This document shows, piece after piece, positions 44,361-55,370 of a DNA stretch of 64,000 nt. Where the stretch lies: contig NDFF03000109.1 in assembly GCA_002150815.3 (NCBI GenBank), forward strand, positions 186,001 through 250,000, written 5' to 3'. The DNA is from Grammothele lineata. Lineage: Eukaryota > Basidiomycota > Agaricomycetes > Polyporales > Polyporaceae. The position numbers were made by a program, and so were the translations under genes. Below the pieces are notes generated by a model. That model saw nothing but the letters and a program-made list of their open reading frames with translations. It was not told the DNA's origin and made no database searches. Position 1 is the first letter of the stretch, and each line of letters begins with the position of its first letter.

Positions 44361-45272
44361 ATGGCCGTCACCTTCGCTCTCCTCCTCTCCCTCTTTTGTT
44401 TCCTGCAACTCGCCGTACGCTCAGATGCAGCCGCGCTGACAACCGCCATTGGCCCCAACGAGAGGACATGTTTCTACGCAGACGTTGACAAGGCAGGGGA
44501 GAAGATCGGAGTACGTCCATCTCGCACAACCCGGTTTCATACCACCCTGACCCACTCTGTCCCAGTTTTACTTTGCAGTATGCATTTTCCCCTACCTTTA
44601 CACTCGGGTATTTCTCATGCGCTACAGGTACAATCCGGAGGGTCCTTCGATATCGACTTTGACGTCAAGGACCCCAATGAGAAAGTCCTCCTCGATGGTC
44701 AGCGCGAACGCCAGGGTGACTTTGTCCTCACCGCGAATACCGTTGGCGAATACTCTTTCTGCTTCGAAAACGACATGTCCACGTTGACGGAGAAGCTAGT
44801 CGACTTCGACATCATGGTCGAGTCTGAGCCCCGGCGCGAACCTCCAGCTAAACCCGGACAAATCGCCGACCAGACGAGCGCGCTGGAGGAGAGCATATTC
44901 AGGCTGAACGGGATGCTCATTAACATCAAGAGGACGCAAAAATAGTGAGTATCCTCGTCTACCGAGATGCGTGCCGCATCTTATGCTTGCCAGCTTCCAT
45001 ACGCGCGAGAACCGAGGTTTTGACGTCGTCAAGTCTACGCAGAAGTGAGTCCTGTTTTATTGCACCTATGCTGCCGGCTCTGTCGTCTTACCTGCATCCC
45101 GCAGCCGGTTGTTCTGGTATGCGACGTTCGAGAGCTTGGGCGTCATCGCGATGGCAGTGTGAGTCTTCGTCTGTTCGCCTGCTGAAAGGAGCGCTGCTGA
45201 CGTGTCCGCAGGTTCCAAGTCTATGTGCTGCAGACGTTCTTCACGAAGACTGGGAGACGATACAAGGTGTAA
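44361..45272 (+). CDS. p24 family ER-Golgi cargo receptor (emp24/gp25L)
   Basis: Six exons (44361-44510, 44566-44577, 44628-44944, 44994-45044, 45105-45158, 45212-45272) give 214 residues. A signal peptide (FALLLSLFCFLQLAVRSDA) leads into the GOLD domain: ALTTAIGPNERTCFYADV, FYFAVQSGGSFDIDFDV, VLLDGQRERQGDFVLTAN, GEYSFCFEN with its two conserved Cys. A coiled-coil stem (ALEESIFRLNGMLINIKRTQKYFHTRENR) and one membrane segment (LGVIAMAVFQVYVLQTFF) follow. The cytosolic tail TFFTKTGRRYKV has the FF sorting motif but no KKXX. p24 proteins package cargo such as GPI-anchored proteins into COPII vesicles and return by COPI. The sequence is closest in feel to the p24-gamma/Erp group; subgroup uncertain. 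Exon 2 is 12 nt. Confidence 0.94.
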
Positions 45273-45875
45273 CTTATTACGACTATTCACGTACACACGT
45301 ATATATTATTCGCAGCTTGGTCTTTTGGGAGGGGTATATACCGACGACGTCAGCGCACGCCACAAGCGAGGGCCTACTGGCGCGATGAGCAGGTGTCGAA
45401 GTGACGCAGTGGGCGCTTAGGGGGGACTTAGGACATGATCACGTGCCTGTGCGCGTCGCGCTCGGCGTCTATTCCCCGCAGTCCGGCGCACGCGGAAAGG
45501 AGAGCGGCTGGTCGCTGGTACGAGTCTGTACCACAAACGTATCGTCTCCGCGTCGTCCTCGTCGACGATCGGCCCTCCGCGTGCTCTGCACAACACGTTC
45601 TGATCCGCCTCTCGACGTTCAACCTCGTCGTGTGCTCCTCCATGCGCCCGTGCGCGATAAGCCCAGGGGGCGCGTCCGTCTCTTCTTGGCCCCAGTGCCC
45701 CGCCACCACTTGACCAGTCGCGTCCGCGACCCATGGCATACGTCGGCTCGGATCATGGTCCCCGCCATGATCGTCTCACCTCCCAAACGGCGACGCTAAC
45801 GCCAACGCCGTTGTTTCCCACTTGTCCTCCCACCACCATCTCTTCCGAGTTCACCTTCACAGCCTGAATGTGAAC
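45273..45875. other. Intergenic, p24 3' flank and LKR/SDH promoter
   Basis: About 600 bp with no supported gene. A TATATATTATT run at 45299-45309 lies just past the p24 stop and could act in 3' end formation. Confidence 0.45.
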
Positions 45876-48800
45876 ATGTCCGTGCTTCGACGCTCGCACC
45901 TCACTCTCCACCCCGCCTTCAGTCGCCGCGCGTATGGCACCATCTCCCCAAGGCCCTCCAAGCTTACCCTCGGCATCCGACGCGAGGACCCGTTGCGTAT
46001 ATGGGAGCGTCGTTGCCCCCTAACCCCGGACGCGGTGCATGAGCTCGTCCACAAAGACGGTGTGGAGGTGCTCGTCCAGCCCTGCGAGAGGCGTGTCTTT
46101 ACCTCGAATGATTTCCTCAGGGTGCGGGTCCCGTATGTCTGCTTCCATTTGAGCTGTGTCTGAAACACGTCCAGGCTGGTGCGAAGCTGCATCCGACCCT
46201 CCAACCTGCGCATATACTCGTCGGCATCAAGGAGACTCCTCTCCCCGAAGTGCTCACCAGCCCCCTTTCCGCGCCTCGCCAGGCCACGCCCGGAGACGGG
46301 CCTAGCTCACCTCTGGTCCCGCGTACCCAGATCATGTTCTCGCATACCGTCAAGGGGCAGCTGTACAATATGGAACTCCTGTCCAAGTTCCTTGCATCTG
46401 AGAATCTGGCCGCACCGGAGGGAGGAGCGCTCCTACCCCGGCTGATCGACTACGAGCTCCTAACTGGTTCGGACGGAAAGCGCACGGTTGGGTTTGGATG
46501 GTTCGCCGGTGGTGAGTGTCTCCTATCATATAATACACAGAGGCGCAGAGCACGGAGGTGGCCGTCCTTCACAGCCATCCTCTAAATCTGTTCGTCGTAC
46601 TTGCTCGGAGCCCATCTTATCCTACCGGAGTGGATTTGCGAGGTGTTATGGACTGCGACGCAGTGAAGCTTTTCTTCTTTCTTCAATGTATGCGTGTCGT
46701 CTTGCTGACACCGGCGCAATCTTCCGCAGTCGCGGGCGCGCTCGAAGCGTTATGCGCCATGGCCCAAACCCATCTCGAGCTTGGCGTCGCCAGTCCATTC
46801 CTCGTGAGTACCCACCTAAGAAAGACATGGCGCGCCCGAGACTGAATGCTCCTTCGAAGTGGACGCCTAGGCCTCACACTCGCCCGTCCCTAGCGTCGAT
46901 CCGAGAGACGCTCCGAGACGTCGTCGGTGCTCAGATAGCAACCGATGGTACACCAAAGAGCTTGGGGCCTTTGGTCATTGGCGTTACTGGGTGGGTGGAC
47001 TTGCTCGTACAGTCTAACGGCGAAACTCACATCTTCTGCGCAGTACTGGCAATGTTGCAGACGGATGTCTCGCGTTATTGGAGGACTTGCCAATACAACA
47101 CATTCCAGTCGAGCAGTTACACTCTGTGGTGACTGACCCCAGTACGTCCGCATGTTCCCAACACGAAATAATGGTTGCTAATGCATACATCTCAGATACT
47201 GACCTTCACAAGGTTTGTCTCGTCTCTTCTATGTCATGGCTGCTGGCTGATTGTATGCGCAGGTTTATGTTGTCCATGCCCAAGCTAAGGATTACTTCGT
47301 CCGCAAAGACGGTCAGGCATATGACCGTTCCGACTATTACGCCCATCCCGACGAGTATGTCTCAGAGTTCCACACGAAGATCGCGCCATACCTCTCTCTG
47401 CTCCTCCACGGTGCAGGCTGGGCACCCGCATTCCCCCGGCTGATGACGAACGAACAGCTCACGACCACCGTGCAGATCGCACAGACAATCGGCAAAGGCC
47501 GCTTCGCGTGCGTTGGAGATATCAGCTGCGATATCGAGGTCAGTCTACCTCTTATACCAGCGAACCGCCGCTAAATGCATCCGCCTCATTTCTACAGGGC
47601 GGTCTGGAATTCCTCTCCCGTAGCACAACCCTCTCCTCTCCCTCATATGTGGTCCGACCCGCCTCACTCCCATCCCATCTTCCCCCCGTGACTATGATGG
47701 CCGTCGATATCCTCCCCACTGCCCTTCCCCTAGAAGCCTCCCAGCACTTCTCCCGTGCCTTTCTCCCTTACCTCCGCTCCGTCATCGGCTCATATACCGG
47801 CCGCCTCTCCCAGTCTGGGGAGGACACGGCGATCGCCGATTCCCTCGAGCGCGCCACAGTGACGAGCGGGGGCCAGCTTAGCCCCTCATTTGAGTGGCTG
47901 CAGACGCCGCTTGGGACGTGGAAAGACACTGTAGTGGATGCTGCTGCTAGTGAGACATCGGCCCCGTCTTCTTCGGCACCACACAATGCTCAAGAGACGA
48001 GTGCGAGTGGTATCCGGCCGAAAGGAAAGATCCTCGTGCTGGGGAGCGGGATGGTCGCGCCACCCGCAGTCGCGGAGCTTTGTAGTCGCCCGGACGTGGA
48101 GGTCATAGTCGGTGTGTAGCAAGTAGTCGTATTGTTTGGTTCGTCAAGTTAGACTAACTATTGTTCTTCACGACGCAGCAAGTAACGTTCTTCGTGACGC
48201 TGAACGGCTGACAGCTCCGTACACCAACGCCACGCCGGTTCTGGTCGACATAACAGACCCGACTGCAGTAGAGCGGTTAGTCGCTGAAGCCGATGTCGTC
48301 ATCAGGTATTCCTCCCTTTATACGAGTGTGCGAGATCAATACGAGCTGACCGTCTACTCGCATCAGTCTCCTACCAGTACCATTTCACCCTTCGGTCGCA
48401 GAACTGTGCATTCGCCACCGGAAACATCTAGTTACGGCGTCGTACATCTCACCAGCTATGCGCGCGTTGCACGATCGGTACGCTTTCATATTACGATCAA
48501 GCTCACAATGCGAACTAACGGTTCGCGATACAGTGCCGTCGCTGCAGACATTGTGCTCATGAATGAGATCGGTCTTGACCCTGGTATCGACCACTGCTCC
48601 GCGCTATCTTTGATCGACGATCTTCGAGCACAGGGCAAGGAGATCGTCTCGTTCACGTCCTTCTGCGGTGGCCTTCCCGCACCGGAAGATGCGGATGTGC
48701 CCCTGGGCTACAAGTTTAGTTGGAGCCCGAAAGGCGTTCTTAGTGCGGCTCTCAACTCTGCACGGTTTAAACTTGACGATGAGGTGAGTAAGACGAAGTA

Positions 48801-49725
48801 TTGACAGGAGTTTGTCATGACGGGTACTTGTACATAGATCTGCAAGATTAAAGGGGACGACCTCTTGAAGAAGTACTTCCCAAACGTCCCTCTCTCCAAT
48901 GTGCTCAAGCTAGAAGGCCTCGCGAATAGAGACAGCCTACCCTACGCTAACGTCTACGGTCTCGAGCCGCTGAAAGACGTCCGCACCATCTTCCGCGGTA
49001 CACTCCGCTACCCCGGCTTCGCCGACCTCATGCACGCGTTCAAGTCTATCGGCCTTCTCGACACCTCCCCCCAAGTCACTCTGCCGAGCTGGCACGCGCT
49101 GGTCCGCTCCGCGCTCGAGGAGCGGCTGGGCACGCTCATCATGGATGACCCTGCGTCGATCCGGTCCGCACTCGCATCCGTCGTTGAGCCTGCGCACAGC
49201 GACACTGTTGCGCACGCCCTTCACTGGCTCTCGATCGCCCCGCCCTCGTTGTATGAGTACGCCGGCGGCGACGCTGTCTCAGCTGAGCTACCCCCGCTTC
49301 CCACGCAGCCCGCCGCTCCCATCGACCTCTTCGCGACGCTACTCGCGCACAAGCTGCGCTACGCGCCCAGTGAGCGCGACCTCGTCGTGCTCTCGCACGA
49401 GATCGTCGCGCGCCCAGGAGGTAACCGCCTTGGGGACGAAGAGGTACACACATCCTCGCTAATCGCGTACGGCACGCGTGACGCGTCCGCGATGTCGCGC
49501 ACGGTGGGCCTGCCCGTTGCGTTCGCGGCACTGCAGATTCTGGATGGTGACGTACATGCGCGGGGGGTGCAAGGCCCAACGGATCGAGAGGTGTACACGA
49601 ACGTGCTGCAGAGACTAGAGGAGGCGGGACTGGGGGTGAAGGAGAGCGTGAAGCGGGGCGGGGGAGTGGGTGTGGAGGAAACTCTGGCGAGGCGGTGGAG
49701 GGAGATCCGGAGCGAGGACGCGTAG
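45876..49725 (+). CDS. Bifunctional lysine-ketoglutarate reductase/saccharopine dehydrogenase (AASS type)
   Basis: Twelve exons (45876-46121, 46175-46511, 46730-46803, 46860-46990, 47044-47141, 47196-47212, 47263-47538, 47598-48111, 48179-48305, 48367-48477, 48534-48783, 48838-49725) give 1022 residues. The N-terminal half is the LKR/alanine-dehydrogenase-like domain ([93 protein letters not shown]). From about residue 535 the saccharopine dehydrogenase half begins ([18 protein letters not shown], then [52 protein letters not shown]). Arg/Ser/Tyr at the N-terminus ([13 protein letters not shown]) fits a mitochondrial presequence. It should interconvert lysine and aminoadipate semialdehyde through saccharopine. 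Intron 2 is 218 nt and exon 6 only 17 nt. Confidence 0.94.
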
Positions 49726-50148
49726 GTGTGCGCGCAGAGTGCGAGTGTGGTGGATGGGGTATCAGTGTATAGCAATCACCACCCGTATGCCTATTGGAAG
49801 GTCACATTCCGGACAATCTAACGAGAAGTGAATCAACGATGTCATTTATGACCGTTTTCAATCCTACCATGTTAAAGTACTAGTATAGAGAGCGACTGAT
49901 TTGATTGTCTTGTAAGGGCGCACTTTTTATCTCTCGTTATTGGATGCCACAGAGTGGAATCTGCCTAGACGGCGAGAGCGAGAAAGTATAGATCCGCGCA
50001 CAGCTACTTCAATTTTGACTCACGGCGGGCCGTAACATGTAAGCGCTGAAGCCTCCTAGTCGATTGCTAGTCGACGACCAAGATGTCGTACCCGGAAGGT
50101 ACGTATATATGAGGACTAGTCCTCCTCCCGACTTCCGTTACTTGCAAA
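49726..50148. other. Intergenic with promoter of F-box copy 2
   Basis: About 420 bp. A TATATAT element at 50104-50110 is about 40 bp upstream of the F-box start codon. The left part is AT-rich 3' flank of the LKR/SDH gene. Confidence 0.5.
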
Positions 50149-51924
50149 ATGGTTTCCGTGGCTCAAGAAATTCCGACTCGCTTAGATGCACCCACGCACA
50201 TCAAGACGATGGTATGTGCAAGCTCTGGCAACTTTGGCAGACTTGAGCTCACGTTCTTCGTTCAAACCCGGTTGGAACCGCAGGACACAGCCGCTATTGT
50301 AGACGACATCCCTGACGAGATCCTGATCCACATATACCGTCTCCTTCAAGTGTCGGTTTTCTCTCATTTCCCCGCCTGGGTACACGTTACGTGGGTTTGC
50401 CGTAGATGGCGCCAGGTAGCGATCTCAACCCCTGGCTTGTGGACTTCCATCATTCTGGGGCGGCGAGATAATATGCATCTCTGGCTGTCCACATTCCTCG
50501 AGCGCGCTGCAAGCTGTCCACTCGACGTCGATTTGGGCGATGTGGTCGACCGACAGGATGCGCTTCACCAAGAGCTCCTCAGGACACTCGTTCCCCATGC
50601 ACTGTCCTTTCGCACCCTCGATTTCTACTCGATCGGAGAGTATCTGGAAACGAACTGGAATATCTTGGCTTCTTCCTTCGCTCAGATGTCAACGATAGAA
50701 GAACTGCACATCTCCTGCACATCTTCTGTGGGCACACGTCCCTTCTCAGCCGCTTTAGAGAATCTCCAGCTGGTTCACGAGCATCTTCCTCACTTGCGCG
50801 ACCTCGTCCTCCATCGCGTTCACTTTCCATTCAATTCTTCCATATACGGTTCTCTCAGCACATTGAAACTCAAGGGCCTCCCGGCATCATACTCTCCGAT
50901 CGACATCCTCCAGCTCCTTCGTGCGAACCCGGGCTTAGAAATCTTAAGTATCAAGTGCGACTCCTCGGTCCATCCACCCTTTGTCAGCGATCAGACAGCG
51001 CGCAGTATTTTGCCGGTAGCCCTCTCAAGTCTCCGCCGGATTCGCCTCGCGGACAACGTCAACCGTGCCATATTTCTCTGCGAGAACATCATCGCCCCGG
51101 CTTCATGCAGTAGATTCGTAACCTATTTTGATCAAAGCCAGGCTCTCGACTCGTTAGGCTCCCTTGCCCCACGCCAGTCCCTCTTCCACTCAATTGTGCC
51201 TGTGTGCAATGAAATCGAGCTGTTTCTGGACCCCGCGTACATAGTTTCCGTATCCGGCAAGGTGATATTCCCCCGCACGACTCCTGCGCCAAGTGTTACA
51301 CAAACTGGAAGCCTCCAAATTCACCTGATGCCCGGCCTCCCAGGCGATACACAAGAAGTTACTATGGAGATGTGGCGCGCAGTACTCGGTCCCTTCTCCG
51401 GTGCGCAATCGCTCGTGACGTCCTTCCAACTGCAGTCCGACTGGCTCGGAGGGATATCGCAGGAGGTGTGGCGCACTGGCCTGGCGTGCTTCCCGCAGCT
51501 CGAGGAGTTGACCATCGGGAAGACGATGATTGCGTGGGACGACACGCCGATGAATGTATCGGATCTTGCGAACCTCTTTGCAGCGCTCAGTGAAGAAGGT
51601 ATGCGACCAGGCGGGGAAATGGTTGGTGAGGTCGCGGAGACGTCAACATTATGCGCCCCGTGTCTACAGCGCGTGACGCTGGTCGCCATACGTCTCGATC
51701 GACCGACCATGGAGGCTCTCTTGGGGATGCTGGAGGCGCGGGCAGCACGAGGGGTACCTCTCGAAGAGGCCTCGTTTCGGAAAGCCTCCATTTCACCGGG
51801 TGTAGACCTAGATGAAGCGAAGGGACGCTTAGAGAAGTTCGCAAAGGTCTCAATCATTGGTGAGCACCTGGAACCTCAATCCATATCTCCTCGAAGGCCG
51901 AAATCTAATGCGGCGTCGCATTAA
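50149..51924 (+). CDS. F-box domain protein (copy 2)
   Basis: A single exon encodes 591 residues. The F-box core is at residues 50-105: DDIPDEILIHIYRLLQ then HVTWVCRRWRQVAISTPGLWTSI. After it come HLWLSTFLERAASCPLDVDLGD and weak Leu-rich repeats (LRDLVLHRVHFPF, LQLLRANPGLEILSI), closing with DLDEAKGRLEKFAKV and a Ser/Arg/Pro tail. It probably acts as an SCF ubiquitin-ligase substrate adaptor; target unknown. It is tail-to-tail with copy 3 and the two share most of this layout. The first 40 residues are not conserved, so a later start is possible. Confidence 0.87.
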   Translation: MVSVAQEIPTRLDAPTHIKTMVCASSGNFGRLELTFFVQTRLEPQDTAAIVDDIPDEILIHIYRLLQVSVFSHFPAWVHVTWVCRRWRQVAISTPGLWTSIILGRRDNMHLWLSTFLERAASCPLDVDLGDVVDRQDALHQELLRTLVPHALSFRTLDFYSIGEYLETNWNILASSFAQMSTIEELHISCTSSVGTRPFSAALENLQLVHEHLPHLRDLVLHRVHFPFNSSIYGSLSTLKLKGLPASYSPIDILQLLRANPGLEILSIKCDSSVHPPFVSDQTARSILPVALSSLRRIRLADNVNRAIFLCENIIAPASCSRFVTYFDQSQALDSLGSLAPRQSLFHSIVPVCNEIELFLDPAYIVSVSGKVIFPRTTPAPSVTQTGSLQIHLMPGLPGDTQEVTMEMWRAVLGPFSGAQSLVTSFQLQSDWLGGISQEVWRTGLACFPQLEELTIGKTMIAWDDTPMNVSDLANLFAALSEEGMRPGGEMVGEVAETSTLCAPCLQRVTLVAIRLDRPTMEALLGMLEARAARGVPLEEASFRKASISPGVDLDEAKGRLEKFAKVSIIGEHLEPQSISPRRPKSNAASH

Positions 51925-52302
51925 GGCCAATTCAAGCGACAAGACGACGCCGATGAGTTCGGCGGTACGGTGAATATCTAAAGGATCGGTGGCGAGAACG
52001 AGCGGACATGTATGTACAGAGCTGGAACAGATGATTGGACTACAAATACAACGCATCTGCGTATCCTCAGTCCCTTTTCGCGTCCTAATCGCATCGCTAA
52101 ACGTCACCGTGGTGTCGGGAAATTGAAGGGTGTAGTTCCGAAGCTACCCACTGGCGAAAACCACTGGGTCCAAATCATCCGTCAACGTAGAGGTCTCCAC
52201 CTGAATGCCTCAATGCTCTGGATACGAAGACGTCAGTCGATAAGGCACAACGTCGCGTTGGGATCCAAGCGACTACAGGTTGACTGAGAATCTAGATGCT
52301 CA
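51925..52302. other. Convergent gap between two F-box paralogues
   Basis: About 380 bp separates the two stop codons. No gene or transposon remnant was recognised, and I saw no long inverted repeat spanning it. Confidence 0.45.
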
Positions 52303-53950
52303 CTAAATCCCAGTCACTTTCGTATTGAAGCTTTCCAAACGAGCCTTCACCTCATGCGGTTTGACATCTTGAGGGAAGGATGCGTTCGTGAACACCATCT
52401 CCCGAATACGTACTCCCCTCGCCTTCCGCGACTTCAGCAGCTCCACAAGAAGGTCTACCATCGCCTTGTTGAGAAGGACTTTGTTCCACGTGATACGACG
52501 CAGACGAGGAGCGCACGGTGTCGCAAGTTCGGCAATGATGCCCTCTACCCCACCCATCCGTCCTCCTTCGGTGAGCAGCGCGACCAAGGTCACGATGGCT
52601 GGTGGGTCAATCAGCGCAGTATCCGACGAATACCTTGATCGTCCCAAGATGAGGTTTTCCAGGGCGGGGAAGCAGGCGAGACCGGCATGCCATGTCTCGA
52701 TAGACACGTCTTCGAGTTTGTAGCACAGTAACTCGAAGGACCTCACCGGGGATTGCGCCTCAGTGAAAGGTCGCATGAGGGCCTGCCATGTCTCGCCAGT
52801 GATTTGCATATTGGGGGGGTGGGGAAACCGTGTCACATCGACTAGGATGCTTCCGGCTTGTGACTCGCCAGGCCCATGCACGGGGTCGTAGGCTACACAC
52901 CGGGCATGCAAGGAGCAATATGCATCTGGATTTAGAGCTAAACTGACGTCCGTGCATCGAAGGATGGTGGGACGAAAGATGGTTTCGTGTGGTGCGAGAG
53001 ACTCGATTGAATCGACGCCGCCGTGGGACACGTGAATGTCACGTGTCTTGGAGACTTCAATGTGTTCACAGATGAACTTGGCGCGATAAATGCTGTCCAC
53101 AATTCGGATGCGGCGGAGTTTTGGTAAAAGCACTGGCGATGATCCGCTACTCCGCTGGGAGGAAGCAGGGGGTTCGTGATGCCACTCGCCAGCACGGTCG
53201 AGGACGAGGTCCTCCAGATCTGGGTTCGCTCGAAGGAGCTGGAGAAGATCATCCGTGGAGAAGGCTGTACAAATCATCTGAAGATTGAAGGAGGTGAGGG
53301 AGCTGTATAGAGAAGATGTCCACGGGAAATGTGCCCCGAAGAGGCTGATGCGCCGCAAGCAGGGGAGCTGTTCACGAGCGAGTTGGAGGTCAGCGAGGGC
53401 GTCCGACATGGGTATCGACTCTCTGGGAGAGCTACACCCGATGCAAATTTCTTCAAGCGTGGACATCCGAGAAAATATTGGAGCGAGGTTGTCCCAATTC
53501 GTTGAGGCACTATCCCAGAACATCATGAAACTGAACGTGCGGAAGGATGGAGCATGGGGTACGAGTACTTTGAAGAGATCCTGGGTATTCGTCCCCCGCG
53601 TGTGCGGAATGTCGCCCAAGTTGATGTCTACGGGGCAGCCCCTGGCGCGCTCCAGGAATGTATCTAACCAAAGGTGCATGTTACGGTCCCGTAGGGCGAT
53701 ATGTGTCCATAGGAACGGGCATCCAAGGGCTGCCTGGCGCCACTTGCGGCAGACCCAGGTGACGTACACCCGCCGTGAGACGTTGACTTTGAAGGGGGAC
53801 CCGAGAACGGCTTCTTGCAGCAGAAGAAAGATCTCGGCAAGGATGTCAACAGGAAGGTTGTTCACAGCCACGCCTCCCTGGAATACATGAGGAGCACTGG
53901 TTGTCAGTATAGAACCAAGTGGGGGCGTTGTTATAACATACGTGGGCCAT
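52303..53950 (-). CDS. F-box domain protein (copy 3)
   Basis: Two exons (53950-53942, 53877-52303) give 527 residues. The 9-nt first coding exon (Met-Ala-His) is joined by a 64-nt intron to GGVAVNNLPVDILAEIFLLLQEA. No ATG precedes the F-box inside the large exon; the frame before it starts with GTG. The F-box continues with YVTWVCRKWRQAALGCPFLWTHI. HLWLDTFLERARGCPVDINLGD, MSTLEEICIGC, LQLLRANPDLEDLVLDRAG and the end HEVKARLESFNTKV match copy 2 closely. It is inferred to be an SCF adaptor of unknown target. Confidence 0.85.
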
Positions 53951-54134
53951 CGATGAGCTCTCTAGGCGCACACCTTGCGTAGTACCAGTCGTAGCCTGGA
54001 TGGCGGGCGATGTCTTGGAATTCTTTGACTCTGAAATTGTGAGGCGCATCTGATGAGTCAATCACACCACAAAAACCGCACGGGAACAGTGTAATACCTG
54101 CCAATGCGATGTGCGAGCGACGGGGGAGGTATTC

Positions 54135-54625
54135 TAGAGGACAACTATCACGCCCAACCAGACACAACGTCCGCAGACGTCGTTTGGTTAACAATGCCCG
54201 AGGAATGTCGTGGAAGGAGGCCGCGGGGATGTCCGTTGGCGGACGTCTGGCGGACGGACCGCCGCGCGCCAAACCATGTGACAGAATTCGATGATCATTT
54301 CGCACTTCGTTTACCACCCTCAGGCGGTCGATATGCCTTCCTAAGTGTCTCGATAGTTACCCATACCACTTTAGTGGCTTATGGGCCCGTCTGGACAGTA
54401 TATGAGGGCTCGGAGGGAGGTTTCGTAAATTGGGTTCATGTGCCTCACTAGCAACTCACTAGCTCACAAACGTCCGTAGACAAATATTTTGGAATGATAT
54501 GGACGAAGTTCGAGCGATGTTTAGGGGCACGTCTCGCGGGCGTTCCGCAGACATTTCGCGGATAGGATTGTTGACCGACGTCCGGCCGACGTTATGTCCA
54601 ATCGGGTGTGAAAGGGGACGCGATT
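54135..54625. repeat. Diverged inverted repeat, arms of roughly 80-100 bp
   Basis: The plus strand at 54156-54235 and the minus strand at 54603-54524 share an ordered set of blocks (GACACAACGTC versus GACATAACGTC, GGTTAACAAT versus GGTCAACAAT, GGAATGTC versus GAAATGTCTG, CCGCGGGGATGT versus CCGCGAGACGTG). Short translations also match (HNV..R..VNN...M). By eye this is about 65-70% identity. It may be a decayed miniature inverted-repeat transposon or an old inverted duplication. Confidence 0.5.
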
Positions 54626-55013
54626 GAAAGCCTAGGGATTTTGTGATGACGGGGCCTGCCAGCACGTGCTCGAGTAGGCCGATGTCAACACTCTGCGGTA
54701 CTCAACGGCGAAGGCAGGCCAGATGTGCGCCCAAAGCAGCCAGACAGTAGCCACTCGAACACAAACATCTTCACCTTTGCTTCACCCCAACTGGCGAGCG
54801 ACATCAGATATCCCAACATCAGCGTGATCGCATCGCGCCCGCAAAGCTCCACTCAAAGTCCTGCCAGTGGTCCACGAAAACAGCTCAAGCCCGCTCCGCT
54901 CCGCACGCGCCATATCCGCAGCAATAAACTGTTATACATCCACATGTTGACGTCGACGATGCTTATATGTATGTATGTGCGCCGCCGCTCCTGACGAGAC
55001 GGACGGCGCGCTT

Positions 55014-55032
55014 GTGTTGTGTGTGTGTATAT
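55014..55032. repeat. Short TG/TA dinucleotide run
   Basis: A simple run of TGTG followed by TATATA units in intergenic DNA. It has no evident function. Confidence 0.6.
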
Positions 55033-55370
55033 ATCTACAATGTATCAGCTTTCTTGGGTGGGAGAGAACCATGTACACAAAAACGGAGGGATTAGTTGCA
55101 GTGGTGAAGGGTGAGGAGGAAGGAGGGCCATAGGGGAGGGGAAGGAGAGGCGGAAGGAGTGTGCAGGAAAGAGACGGGTGTGAGAGAGGAAGCAACGTAT
55201 AAAGATAATTCACAGGGGAAGCATATGTGACTAGACGACAGACGAGCAATGTTGATGGTAATGAGGATGATGATAAGTGACGATGGATTGAAAGGAGGTG
55301 GTATCGCAGGAAGGAGAATGCGAAAAAAAACGAAACGAGCACGGAACGAAAACTAAGTCCTCTACTCAGA

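Larger units (their letters stand above)
53951..55370. other. Intergenic region with diverged inverted repeat and low-complexity DNA
   Basis: About 1.4 kb with no supported gene. It contains two related segments in opposite orientation (about 54135-54235 and 54524-54625) and a TG/TA microsatellite-like run at 55014-55032. The right 300 bp is purine-rich on the plus strand (GGAGGAAGG-type runs near 55110-55160), the 3' flank of the phosphatase gene. Confidence 0.5.

Noticed and set aside
54104..54451. Plus-strand frame of 115 codons over the inverted repeat
   Set aside because: The frame follows the repeat arm and has no conserved domain; the repeat explanation fits better.
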